Shown piece by piece: positions 57,008 through 64,000 of a DNA stretch of 64,000 bases. Location of the stretch: NCBI RefSeq assembly GCF_938045345.1, contig NZ_CALIMS010000053.1, positions 1 through 64,000 of the forward strand. The letters are read 5' to 3'. This DNA comes from an uncultured Campylobacter sp. Its GTDB lineage: Bacteria > Campylobacterota > Campylobacteria > Campylobacterales > Campylobacteraceae. A program made the translations under genes and the position numbers. The notes under the pieces are model-generated. The model was not told where the DNA came from. It searched no databases and saw nothing but the letters and a program-made list of their open reading frames with translations. Numbering within the stretch: position 1 is the stretch's first letter; every line of letters begins with the position of its first letter.

Positions 57008-58207
57008 TTAAGCGATGATTTTCGAAACGACGCCTGAACCTACGGTATGACCGCCTTCGCGAATCGCGAAGCGAGTACCTTGCTCAAGAGCAATCGGGGC
57101 GATTAGCTCAACGGTAATCTTAACATTATCGCCAGGCATTACCATCTCGGTTCCCTCAGGAAGAGTAATCGAACCGGTAACATCTGTAGTACGAACGTAA
57201 AACTGCGGTCTATAATTATTAAAGAATGGAGTATGGCGTCCGCCCTCTTCTTTAGTTAGGATATAAACCTCGCCCTCAAATTTAGTATGAGGAGTGATCG
57301 ATTTTGGTTTGCATAAAACCATACCGCGCTCTACTTCCTCTTTCTTAGTACCGCGTAATAAAACACCTACGTTATCGCCAGCTTCACCTTGATCCATCTC
57401 TTTTCTAAACATCTCAACGCCAGTGACGGTAGTAGTCTGAGTAGGTTTAATACCTACGATCTCGATAGTATCGCCAACTTTAACGATACCTTTTTCGATT
57501 CTACCGGTTACAACGGTACCGCGACCGGAAATCGAGAAAATATCTTCGATCGGAAGAAGGAAATCTTTATCAGTATCGCGAACAGGAGTTGGAATATAGC
57601 TATCAACTGCGTCCATAAGCTCCATAATCTTTGCAGACCATTCGCCGTCTTGTCCGGCTTTGGCTTCCTCAAGAGCCTTAAGAGCAGAGCCCTTAATGAT
57701 TGGAGTCTCGTCGCCAGGAAATTTATACTCTTTTAAAAGATCTCTAACTTCCTCTTCAACTAGCTCTAAAAGATCCGGATCATCGACCATATCGGTTTTG
57801 TTTAGGAAAACTACGATATAAGGAACGCCTACCTGGCGAGAAAGCAAGATGTGCTCGCGAGTTTGAGGCATAGGGCCATCCGCAGCAGAAACAACTAAAA
57901 TAGCGCCGTCCATCTGAGCCGCACCGGTAATCATATTTTTTACGTAGTCGGCGTGGCCAGGGCAGTCAACGTGAGCATAGTGACGCTTCTCAGTCTCATA
58001 TTCGATGTGAGATGTAGCGATAGTAATACCGCGCTCTTTTTCCTCTGGAGCGTTATCGATATTGTCGTAGTCTTTTAGCTCGGCTAGACCCTTCCTGGAA
58101 AGAACAGCAGAAATAGCAGCTGTCAAAGTAGTCTTACCATGGTCAACGTGACCGATGGTACCAATGTTTACGTGTGGCTTGTTACGATTAAATTTTTCTT
58201 TAGCCAT
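57008..58207 (-). CDS. tuf: Elongation factor Tu
   Basis: 399 residues. [45 protein letters not shown] and NKTDMVDD are the GTPase motifs. Two ATGs are adjacent; the second (58207) is five bases after GGAGG and matches the family start, so it is chosen. It follows four tRNA genes and delivers aminoacyl-tRNA. Confidence 0.99.
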   Translation of the reverse strand: MAKEKFNRNKPHVNIGTIGHVDHGKTTLTAAISAVLSRKGLAELKDYDNIDNAPEEKERGITIATSHIEYETEKRHYAHVDCPGHADYVKNMITGAAQMDGAILVVSAADGPMPQTREHILLSRQVGVPYIVVFLNKTDMVDDPDLLELVEEEVRDLLKEYKFPGDETPIIKGSALKALEEAKAGQDGEWSAKIMELMDAVDSYIPTPVRDTDKDFLLPIEDIFSISGRGTVVTGRIEKGIVKVGDTIEIVGIKPTQTTTVTGVEMFRKEMDQGEAGDNVGVLLRGTKKEEVERGMVLCKPKSITPHTKFEGEVYILTKEEGGRHTPFFNNYRPQFYVRTTDVTGSITLPEGTEMVMPGDNVKITVELIAPIALEQGTRFAIREGGHTVGSGVVSKIIA

Positions 58208-58263
58208 CATATCCTCCGTTATTGATTTGTGGATTACACAACAAACTAAGCGACTCTATTTTA

Positions 58264-58338
<75 letters not shown>

Positions 58339-58451
58339 CTAAACTCAGGCAAAGAGAAATCGCTACCAATACCCAACAATGCGACCAAAATTTAGATTAT
58401 GTAAGCATATAAAAGCAGTTAAGTTTTACAGCTCCCAGTAAACCTAAATGG

Positions 58452-58528
58452 TGGAGCGGGAAACGGGGCTCGAACCCGCGACCCTCAGCTTGGAAGGCTG
58501 ATGCTCTAGCCAACTGAGCTAATCCCGC
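58452..58528 (-). tRNA. tRNA-Gly (anticodon TCC)
   Basis: 77 bases, 3' CCA encoded. Acceptor GCGGGAT paired with TTCCCGC end region, anticodon loop CTTCCAA with TCC, T-arm GGTTCGAGCCC. Confidence 0.96.
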
Positions 58529-58540
58529 ATCAAAAATTCA

Positions 58541-58625
<85 letters not shown>

Positions 58626-58661
58626 CTTTGATGAAATCTGGTCAAACACTGTTACAAAAAA

Positions 58662-58737
58662 TGGAGCTGGTGGACGGGATCGAACCGCCGACCCACTGCT
58701 TACAAGGCAGTAGCTCTACCAGCTGAGCTACACCAGC
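58662..58737 (-). tRNA. tRNA-Thr (anticodon TGT)
   Basis: 76 bases, 3' CCA encoded. Acceptor GCTGGTG/CACCAGC, anticodon loop CTTGTAA with TGT, T-arm GGTTCGATCCC. First tRNA of the cluster; the order Thr-Tyr-Gly-Thr-tuf is the same as E. coli thrU-tyrU-glyT-thrT-tufB. Confidence 0.97.
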
Positions 58738-58757
58738 ATTTTGAAATTGAAGTGGCA

Positions 58758-58786
58758 ATTATAACCGAAAAATCCCCAATTGTCAA
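58758..58786 (-). promoter_or_regulatory. Perfect sigma-70 promoter for the tRNA-tuf operon
   Basis: Minus strand TTGACA (58781-58786), exactly 17 bases, then TATAAT (58758-58763). Both boxes are full consensus, rare in Campylobacter where -35 is usually degenerate. The first tRNA starts 21 bases beyond the -10 box. Confidence 0.88.
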
Positions 58787-58826
58787 GGCTAAAACAGCCT
58801 ATTTTAAAATTTCATAAAATTTCTGC

Positions 58827-58832
58827 TATAAT
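58827..58832 (+). promoter_or_regulatory. Extended -10 promoter for the small membrane protein gene
   Basis: TGCTATAATGCG has TATAAT with an upstream TGC, 32 bases before the ATG at 58864; TAAGGAAT is the ribosome site. Confidence 0.55.
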
Positions 58833-58863
58833 GCGCGCAATTTTAAATTTTAAGGAATTTTAT

Positions 58864-59076
58864 ATGAAAATCATACCTTGGATTATCATAGTTTTTATGA
58901 TTTATTTGATTTATTATTTTATCTCCCGCTCCGAAAAGCGCCTAAATACCCTTGAAAAGCGCTTAAATAAAATAGAAGAAAACTTAAGCGAGATAAAAAA
59001 GGCTACCGAAGCCAACAGGCTCTTGATCGAAGAAGCAAAGCTGGACTCTGAAGATGACGCAAAAGAGCAAGAATAA
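58864..59076 (+). CDS. Small membrane protein with coiled-coil tail
   Basis: 70 residues. The frame opens earlier but the promoter lies inside it, so the ATG at 58864 after TAAGGAAT is the start. One membrane segment (IIPWIIIVFMIYLIYYF) is followed by a heptad-repeat coiled coil (RLNTLEKRLNKIEENLSEIK) and an acidic end. Function unknown; divergent from the tRNA-tuf operon. Confidence 0.75.
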   Translation: MKIIPWIIIVFMIYLIYYFISRSEKRLNTLEKRLNKIEENLSEIKKATEANRLLIEEAKLDSEDDAKEQE

Positions 59077-59696
59077 AATTAAATTTAATCCATGATCTCG
59101 CTAGCTTGGCCTTTTTTACTAAATATCTCGTGCTAAAAATTATGAATATATTTTATAGTGCACTTTGGCATTTTTGAAAGAAATTTTGCCGCAATGTCAG
59201 AACCGCGAAGGGCAAGAAGCTCATACGTAACTACTTCTTAAATTTTACGAAATTTAAAATTCGCGCTTTAAGCCTGCTCCGCCAAGCAAATCCACGCGAA
59301 TTAATAAATCAAAATTCCAACCATTAGCCGCAAATTCCATAGAATTTCAAACAATACCGCCTAAAATTAGAATTCCTGCTAAAATCCATCTTACAATTCA
59401 ACTCCTTAAAATTTTGCGCAAATCCCTCAGCTAAAATTCTAAACTACAAAATTTTAGTATTTAAAATCATATTAATCAGCCCCACCGCAGCAGCAAAGCC
59501 TATGGGTTCACACCGCACGCCACTTCAGGCTGATATATCAGAAAGCTCAAAAGCGCAGACCGCAACTTCTATAAGCTAACAATAAAATTTAATCATAATT
59601 TTTAAAAACCAAAAATTTAAAAAGTACAGAATTTTACCCCAGGATTTGAATTGAGTAAAAAGACGGCGAAATGCAGGAGCTTCTAAAACGCAAAAT
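59077..59696. other. Gene-free AT-rich stretch
   Basis: About 620 bases with many AAATTT/AATTTTA words and frequent AAAATTC-type runs on both strands. No coding frame, tRNA or hairpin repeat of the 26-kb type was seen. Confidence 0.55.
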
Positions 59697-61001
59697 TTAT
59701 CCATTGGAATTTTCCTCGCCCACAAGCGCTTCAGCGATGAGTTCCAGCGGATTTACGCACCTCATCTGCGAGCCACTTAAAGAAAGCGAGTTATTTAGCT
59801 GCATCCTGCACGCGCTGCACTCGGCAGAAACTACGCGCACGGGTAGATCCGCCATTGCGCGCGCCTTAGCTAATCCCGCTGCGCGCGCGAGCTCGTAGCG
59901 CTCGGTTTGCATCGTCACGCCGCCAAATCCGCAGCATTTATTAGGCTCATCCATCTCGGTTATTTCGTAGTTTTGAGCGAGCAAGCCGCGCGGTTCTTTC
60001 CAAATACCCTGCATTTTGCGGGCATGGCACGGATCGTGATAAGTAATCGCTAAAGCCCTTTTGCCGCGGCGCATCAAAAGATCACTTAAGTTTGTAAATT
60101 TATAAAAGTATTCGCTCGCCATAAAAATTTTACTCGCAAGCTTTTGCGCACGGGCTTTCCATTGCGGCTCATTTTCAAAAAAATGCGCGTAATCCACCCG
60201 CAACATCGCAGAGCACGTAGCCTCGGGCACGATAATCGCATCAAGAGCAGGCATGACTTTTTCGAAATATGCTATATTAAATTTTGCCACGCGTTCAACC
60301 GCCGCAAAATCTCCCGTAAAATACGCAGGAGCGCCGCAACAGGCTTGTTCCTTCATCAAATTTACGTTTAGCTTTAGCGCTCGCGCGATATGTAAAACCG
60401 CCTCGCCTACGCCCGTGTAAGCGTAGTTTGCCATGCAGCCTATAAAAATTCCAATAGTTTTTTCGCCGCCGTTGTCGATAAGCTCTGCATGAGAGTTCAT
60501 AAAGCTCTTTTTCGCAGGAGCAGGTAGCAAGCGTTCTTTTTTAAGTAGTGGCAAGTCAAATCTAGGCGACATAGAGCTTTGCGTATCTTTTCGCATCTTA
60601 AAGCCACAGCTAAGAAACACGTATCCAAGCGTTGCTGCTAGATCCAGCGCTTTGCGGTGCCCGAGCAGCCAAAACGCAGCTTTTTTGTACCACGCGATAC
60701 CAAATTTCTCCGCAATGTGCGCGCGAATATTCTCGATTGCCGTATCTATGGGCAAAGACTCGCCGCAAATATCTACGCAGCTGGTGCATAAAAAGCAGCT
60801 CTCAAAAATTTTCTTAGCGTTTTTATCAAGCTTTAGTTCATTCCTGCCGTAAGCGCCCAAAAGATCCACAAATCCGCGCGGGCTCGTTACTTCATCGCCG
60901 TTAATGCCATGAATCGTGCAGACTTGGATACATTTACCACATTTTACGCAACGCTCGCTAAGTGCCGCAAAATCGAACGCTCCAAGCTTTGCCTTACTCA
61001 T
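59697..61001 (-). CDS. Fe-S oxidoreductase with CCG domains (GlcF/LutA-like)
   Basis: 434 residues. Two [4Fe-4S] motifs near the N-terminus (CVKCGKCIQVCTIHG and CFLCTSCVDICGESLP), a short linker, and two CCG domains (ACCGAPAYFTGD and KCCGFGGVT) of the kind in glycolate oxidase GlcF and lactate-oxidation LutA. It would pass electrons from a flavoprotein partner to quinone; no partner is adjacent. In C. jejuni a similar gene also sits next to hemN. 11 bases after hemN, same strand. Confidence 0.88.
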   Translation of the reverse strand: MSKAKLGAFDFAALSERCVKCGKCIQVCTIHGINGDEVTSPRGFVDLLGAYGRNELKLDKNAKKIFESCFLCTSCVDICGESLPIDTAIENIRAHIAEKFGIAWYKKAAFWLLGHRKALDLAATLGYVFLSCGFKMRKDTQSSMSPRFDLPLLKKERLLPAPAKKSFMNSHAELIDNGGEKTIGIFIGCMANYAYTGVGEAVLHIARALKLNVNLMKEQACCGAPAYFTGDFAAVERVAKFNIAYFEKVMPALDAIIVPEATCSAMLRVDYAHFFENEPQWKARAQKLASKIFMASEYFYKFTNLSDLLMRRGKRALAITYHDPCHARKMQGIWKEPRGLLAQNYEITEMDEPNKCCGFGGVTMQTERYELARAAGLAKARAMADLPVRVVSAECSACRMQLNNSLSLSGSQMRCVNPLELIAEALVGEENSNG

Positions 61002-61012
61002 AGCCGCGCCGC

Positions 61013-62377
61013 TTAAACGGTTTTAGAAAAGCGCTTCTCGCCCAAATTTTTACCCATATACTCATCAAAGCACATCGCGATATTACGGATCAAAAGCGTG
61101 CCGGTGGGCGTTACGGAAATTCTATTCGGCGAGACTTGCACGAAATCCTTTAGCGCCTCAAGCTGCTTTAAGCTCGCATCAAAGTGCTCGAAAAATTTTA
61201 TCTTAAATTTCTCCTCGATCGCCTCTATATCGACGCAAAAATTACTCATCAGCCCCATAATCACCTCTTTGCGCAGCAGATCCTCTTCATTTAGCAAAAC
61301 GCCCCTGCAATATGGCAGCCTGCCCGCATCTATCGCGGCCTCGTAAGCGTCCATATCTTTGAAATTTTGCGCGTAGTGGCGCGCGCCCTCGCCGATGCTG
61401 GTTAGCCCGATACCGATCAGATCGGCGCCGCCCTTGGTCGTATAGCCCTGGAAATTGCGGTGCAGCGAGCCGTTTTTAAGTGCAGTATGAAGCTCGTCTG
61501 CGGGCTTTGAATAGTGATCCATGCCGATCATCTCATATCCGTTCGCGCTCAAAAAATCGTGTGTAAATTTTAAAATTTCAAGCTTTACCTTCGGCTCGGG
61601 CAGCGTCGTCTCGTCAAATTTACGCATAGATTTTTTTATCCACGGCACGTGCGCATAGTTAAAGATCGCGAAGCGGTCCGGATCAAGCGAAAGCGCAAGC
61701 TCTAGCGTGCGCTTAAAGCTAGCTAGGCTCTGATACGGAAGGCCGTAGATGAGATCCATATTTATCGATTTTATCCCCCTCTCGCGCGCCATAGCTATGA
61801 CGTCCCTAGTAAGTTCGAAAGGCTGGATGCGGTGGATTTCCTTTTGCACGCGCTCGTCGAAATCCTGCACGCCGTAGCTGATGCGATTAAAGCCGTTTGA
61901 AACAAGCACGTCAAGCTGCTCGGCGTTTAAAAACCGCGGATCGATCTCGCAGCTGATCTCGGCTTCGGGGCTGAAATTTTTAAAATACTTTTTGATATTT
62001 TTTATGTGGCGCGCGAGCTGTTCGGCGCTAAAATAAGTAGGTGTGCCGCCGCCGAAGTGCATCTGCACGACTTGCCGCGAGCCGTCCACTACACCGCTTA
62101 AAATTTGCATTTCGCACTCGATATAGTTCAAATACCGATCCATCTTGTCGCGCTTGCCGGTGTAGATTACGTTGCAGCCGCAAAAATAACAGGCGGAGCG
62201 GCAAAACGGCATGTGAAAGTAAAGCGACAGCGGCGTGGAGCTTTTTTGATTTTTCAGCTCGTTCAAATATCCGTCGTAGCTAAAGTTTTCGCTAAATTCC
62301 AAAGCGGTCGGATAGCTCGTGTAGCGGGGTCCGGGGCGCGAAAATTTCGCGTAAGCGTCGAAGTCTATGCTATTCAC
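61013..62377 (-). CDS. hemN: Oxygen-independent coproporphyrinogen III oxidase
   Basis: 454 residues, radical-SAM. The cluster motif CxxxCxxC is in PFCRSACYFCGCN (about 58-70) with the extra HemN cysteine, then HFGGGTPTYF and EIDPRF. It decarboxylates coproporphyrinogen for haem synthesis under low oxygen. GTG start at 62377, overlapping the DUF2603 gene by 8 bases. Confidence 0.96.
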   Translation of the reverse strand: MNSIDFDAYAKFSRPGPRYTSYPTALEFSENFSYDGYLNELKNQKSSTPLSLYFHMPFCRSACYFCGCNVIYTGKRDKMDRYLNYIECEMQILSGVVDGSRQVVQMHFGGGTPTYFSAEQLARHIKNIKKYFKNFSPEAEISCEIDPRFLNAEQLDVLVSNGFNRISYGVQDFDERVQKEIHRIQPFELTRDVIAMARERGIKSINMDLIYGLPYQSLASFKRTLELALSLDPDRFAIFNYAHVPWIKKSMRKFDETTLPEPKVKLEILKFTHDFLSANGYEMIGMDHYSKPADELHTALKNGSLHRNFQGYTTKGGADLIGIGLTSIGEGARHYAQNFKDMDAYEAAIDAGRLPYCRGVLLNEEDLLRKEVIMGLMSNFCVDIEAIEEKFKIKFFEHFDASLKQLEALKDFVQVSPNRISVTPTGTLLIRNIAMCFDEYMGKNLGEKRFSKTV

Positions 62378-62852
62378 GGCCGCCCGCCTTAGTTTTGATA
62401 AGCTCTTCGATGTCGATGAAAAGGTTCGGATGCAGGCTTTTTACGCGCGAGACGACGGCATCAACGTCTAAGCTTAATCTTTTCGCATTCGGATTTGCGC
62501 CCGTTAGCCTTCTGATCTCGTCCATACACACGATCCACGCGTCGCCGAAATCCACCGGCGTATGCTGCAAGATCGAGCGCTCGAGCTTAAGATTAAAATT
62601 TTCCTGCATCGCGTTTTTGGTCGTGGCGATGAGATTTGCAAGCGATTTTATCGAGATCATCGTGTGCACTTCGTTATTTTCGTCGATGCCGAACCACGGC
62701 TCCTCGTCGCTCCACGAGCCGCTTTTTAAAGTGAGTTTTTTCTCGTTGTCCTCGCCCTGCGAAATTTCAAAAACCGTCCTTTTCGAGCTATCCAGCCCGA
62801 AGAATTCGCTCGCTTTGTCGATCTTTTTTAGCGCTTTATCTTTTTCTTCCAT
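62370..62852 (-). CDS. DUF2603-family protein
   Basis: 160 residues, an epsilonproteobacterial family of unknown function found between hemN and argF in C. jejuni also. Acidic and soluble; FFGLDSSKRTVFEISQGEDN is near the N-terminus and MISIKSLANLIATTKNAMQE in the centre. No known catalytic motif. Confidence 0.85.
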   Translation of the reverse strand: MEEKDKALKKIDKASEFFGLDSSKRTVFEISQGEDNEKKLTLKSGSWSDEEPWFGIDENNEVHTMISIKSLANLIATTKNAMQENFNLKLERSILQHTPVDFGDAWIVCMDEIRRLTGANPNAKRLSLDVDAVVSRVKSLHPNLFIDIEELIKTKAGGRE

Positions 62853-62866
62853 GCATTCTCCTAAAT

Positions 62867-63790
62867 TTATCTTTTTTGATCCAGCCAGACCATGACGCCC
62901 TTTTGCGCGTGCAGGCGATTTTCCGCCTCTGCAAAAATTTCATCCGCGTGCGCTTCAAACACGGCCTCGCTTACCTCATATCCGCGGTACGCCGGCAGGC
63001 AGTGCAAAAAGATCGCGCCGTCACTTGCTAGAGCCATTAAACTTTCATCCACGCAAAAGCCCGCAAAGTCGCGAATTCTTTGCTCCTTTTCGCCTTCTTG
63101 CCCCATCGAAACCCAAGTATCGGTCGTCACGACGTTTGCACCCGCTACGGCTTCCTTTATATCGTTCGTTATTAAAATTTTAGCGCCTGAAATTTTAGCA
63201 TTTTCTTGCGCCTGCGCCAGTACCTGCGGATCGGCCTCGTAGCCTTTCGGCGTCGCTACTCGCAGCTCAAAGCCAAGCTTGCTAGCAAGCATCAGCCACG
63301 AGTGAGCCATATTGTTGCCGTCGCCCACGTACGCGGCTTTTATTTTTGCAATTGAGGTGCCACACTCCACGATCGTCATTAGATCCGCCATTAGCTGCAC
63401 GGGATGAAATTTATCGCTTAGCCCGTTTATCACCGGCACGCGGCTAAATTCCGCAAGCTCTATTAGCGTCTCGTGGTGATTTACGCGCGCCATGATTAGA
63501 TCGCACATTCGCGAAATCACGCGCGCAGTGTCTTTGATAGGCTCGCCGCGCCCGAGCTGTATGTCGCGACTGCTTAAAAACAGCGCGTGCCCGCCAAGCT
63601 CGTTCATCCCCACGTCAAAGCTAACGCGCGTCCTGGTCGAGCTTTTTTCAAATATCATCGCTAATTTTTGATCTTTTAAATATGGCTTGAAATTTCGTGC
63701 CTTGGCCTCTTTTTTAATCCCAAAGGCTAAATTTAAAATCTCGATTATCTCGTCTTTGCTAAAATCGTTTAACGTAAGAAAGTGCCTCAT
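62867..63790 (-). CDS. argF: Ornithine carbamoyltransferase
   Basis: 307 residues. Carbamoyl-phosphate motif STRTRVSF, the second HCLPAYRG motif with the catalytic Cys, and ornithine-side residues in MAHSWLMLA. Makes citrulline in arginine synthesis. The ATG overlaps the stop of the upstream small gene (ATGA), indicating translational coupling. Confidence 0.97.
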   Translation of the reverse strand: MRHFLTLNDFSKDEIIEILNLAFGIKKEAKARNFKPYLKDQKLAMIFEKSSTRTRVSFDVGMNELGGHALFLSSRDIQLGRGEPIKDTARVISRMCDLIMARVNHHETLIELAEFSRVPVINGLSDKFHPVQLMADLMTIVECGTSIAKIKAAYVGDGNNMAHSWLMLASKLGFELRVATPKGYEADPQVLAQAQENAKISGAKILITNDIKEAVAGANVVTTDTWVSMGQEGEKEQRIRDFAGFCVDESLMALASDGAIFLHCLPAYRGYEVSEAVFEAHADEIFAEAENRLHAQKGVMVWLDQKR

Positions 63791-63955
63791 TTATCCACCT
63801 TATCTTTTATAAATTTACTAAAAAATTCTTTTAAATCACCTTTCGTCATATCGCCCGCAGCCACCTTTACGACTATATCTTCCATCGCCGCATAAAATTC
63901 CTCGTCGTCCAAAACTATAGAATTTGCCGATAAAAACTAGCGTCAAATATTTCAT
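63787..63955 (-). pseudogene. Small gene upstream of argF, apparently frameshifted
   Basis: From ATG at 63955 (AAAGGATAA just before it) the frame reads MKYLTLVFIGKFYSFG and then loses coding character. The following frame reads LSANSIVLDDEEFYAAMEDI then VVKVAAGDMTKGDLKEFFSK and FIKDKVDK, ending in TGA that overlaps the argF ATG. One T too many in a five-T run near 63932-63936 would explain it; rejoined it would be about 55 residues. Not recognised. A downstream TTG could still start a 41-residue form. Positions 63,956-64,000 show nothing further. Confidence 0.45.
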
Positions 63956-64000
63956 TTATCCTTTAATCGCTCAAAAACAGTCCTATTGCTAGGTTTATCC

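Noticed and set aside
59697..59898. Small plus-strand frame at the end of the Fe-S oxidoreductase
   Set aside because: Almost wholly antisense to the oxidoreductase C-terminus and without a ribosome site.

Overview
This window is a chromosomal segment of a Campylobacter-type epsilonproteobacterium. The support is the partial 16S rRNA gene at the left edge, the dnaJ / racR-racS / recR block, the murC / membrane protein / mutS2 block and the oxidoreductase / hemN / DUF2603 / argF block, all arranged as I recall them from C. jejuni. AAATTT-type words are very dense everywhere. Base composition looks richer in G+C than C. jejuni, which fits an oral species such as C. gracilis, C. rectus or C. showae. 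The species is my inference, not shown.

Layout. 1-1,260: 5' part of a 16S gene on the minus strand with its leader. 1.5-14.3 kb: small metabolic, repair and transport genes (DUF4149, thioesterase, uracil-DNA glycosylase-like, prmC, M48 protease, ABC-F, a broken hydrolase, amidohydrolase, MATE pump, YgjP-like peptidase). 14.4-17 kb: a broken PH-like membrane gene, an unknown gene and an AT-rich YkvI-type transporter. 17-25.8 kb: dnaJ, racRS, recR, murC, a membrane protein and mutS2. 25.8-27.06 kb: a 1.2 kb gene-free stretch packed with GC-rich hairpin repeats. 27-34.2 kb: corA-like gene, a possible SUKH protein, two alkyltransferase-family genes, an internally duplicated membrane protein, an exported peptidase E and an iron-sulfur-less MutY. 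34.2-39.7 kb: an accessory island of small genes including Imm53, two paralogous zinc-ribbon membrane proteins, two paralogous lipoproteins between direct repeats, and a DUF4272 gene broken by an amber codon. 40.3-58.8 kb: tpx and the translation/transcription block on the minus strand (four tRNAs, tuf, rpmG, tRNA-Trp, secE, nusG, rplK, rplA, rplJ, rplL, rpoB, rpoC, DoxX gene, rpsL, rpsG, fusA). 58.8-64 kb: a small membrane protein, a Fe-S oxidoreductase, hemN, DUF2603 and argF.

Three patterns go beyond routine annotation. First, several conserved proteins (a hydrolase, the YgjP-like peptidase, an Ogt-type methyltransferase and the murC-mutS2 spacer protein) carry long low-complexity insertions inside or between conserved parts, and some insertions contain the same AAATTTTAAAATTT words that fill the intergenic DNA. 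Second, at least five small non-essential genes are broken by one short indel or a nonsense codon, while more than 12 kb of rpoB, rpoC and fusA are intact, so simple sequencing error is not an obvious explanation. Third, a family of GC-rich hairpin repeats with a shared GACCTCGCAAT loop occurs in gene-free DNA near 11.3 kb and several times at 26.0-26.8 kb.

No CRISPR array, insertion sequence, prophage or complete defence system was found. The island at 34-39 kb has immunity-type genes without a visible toxin.
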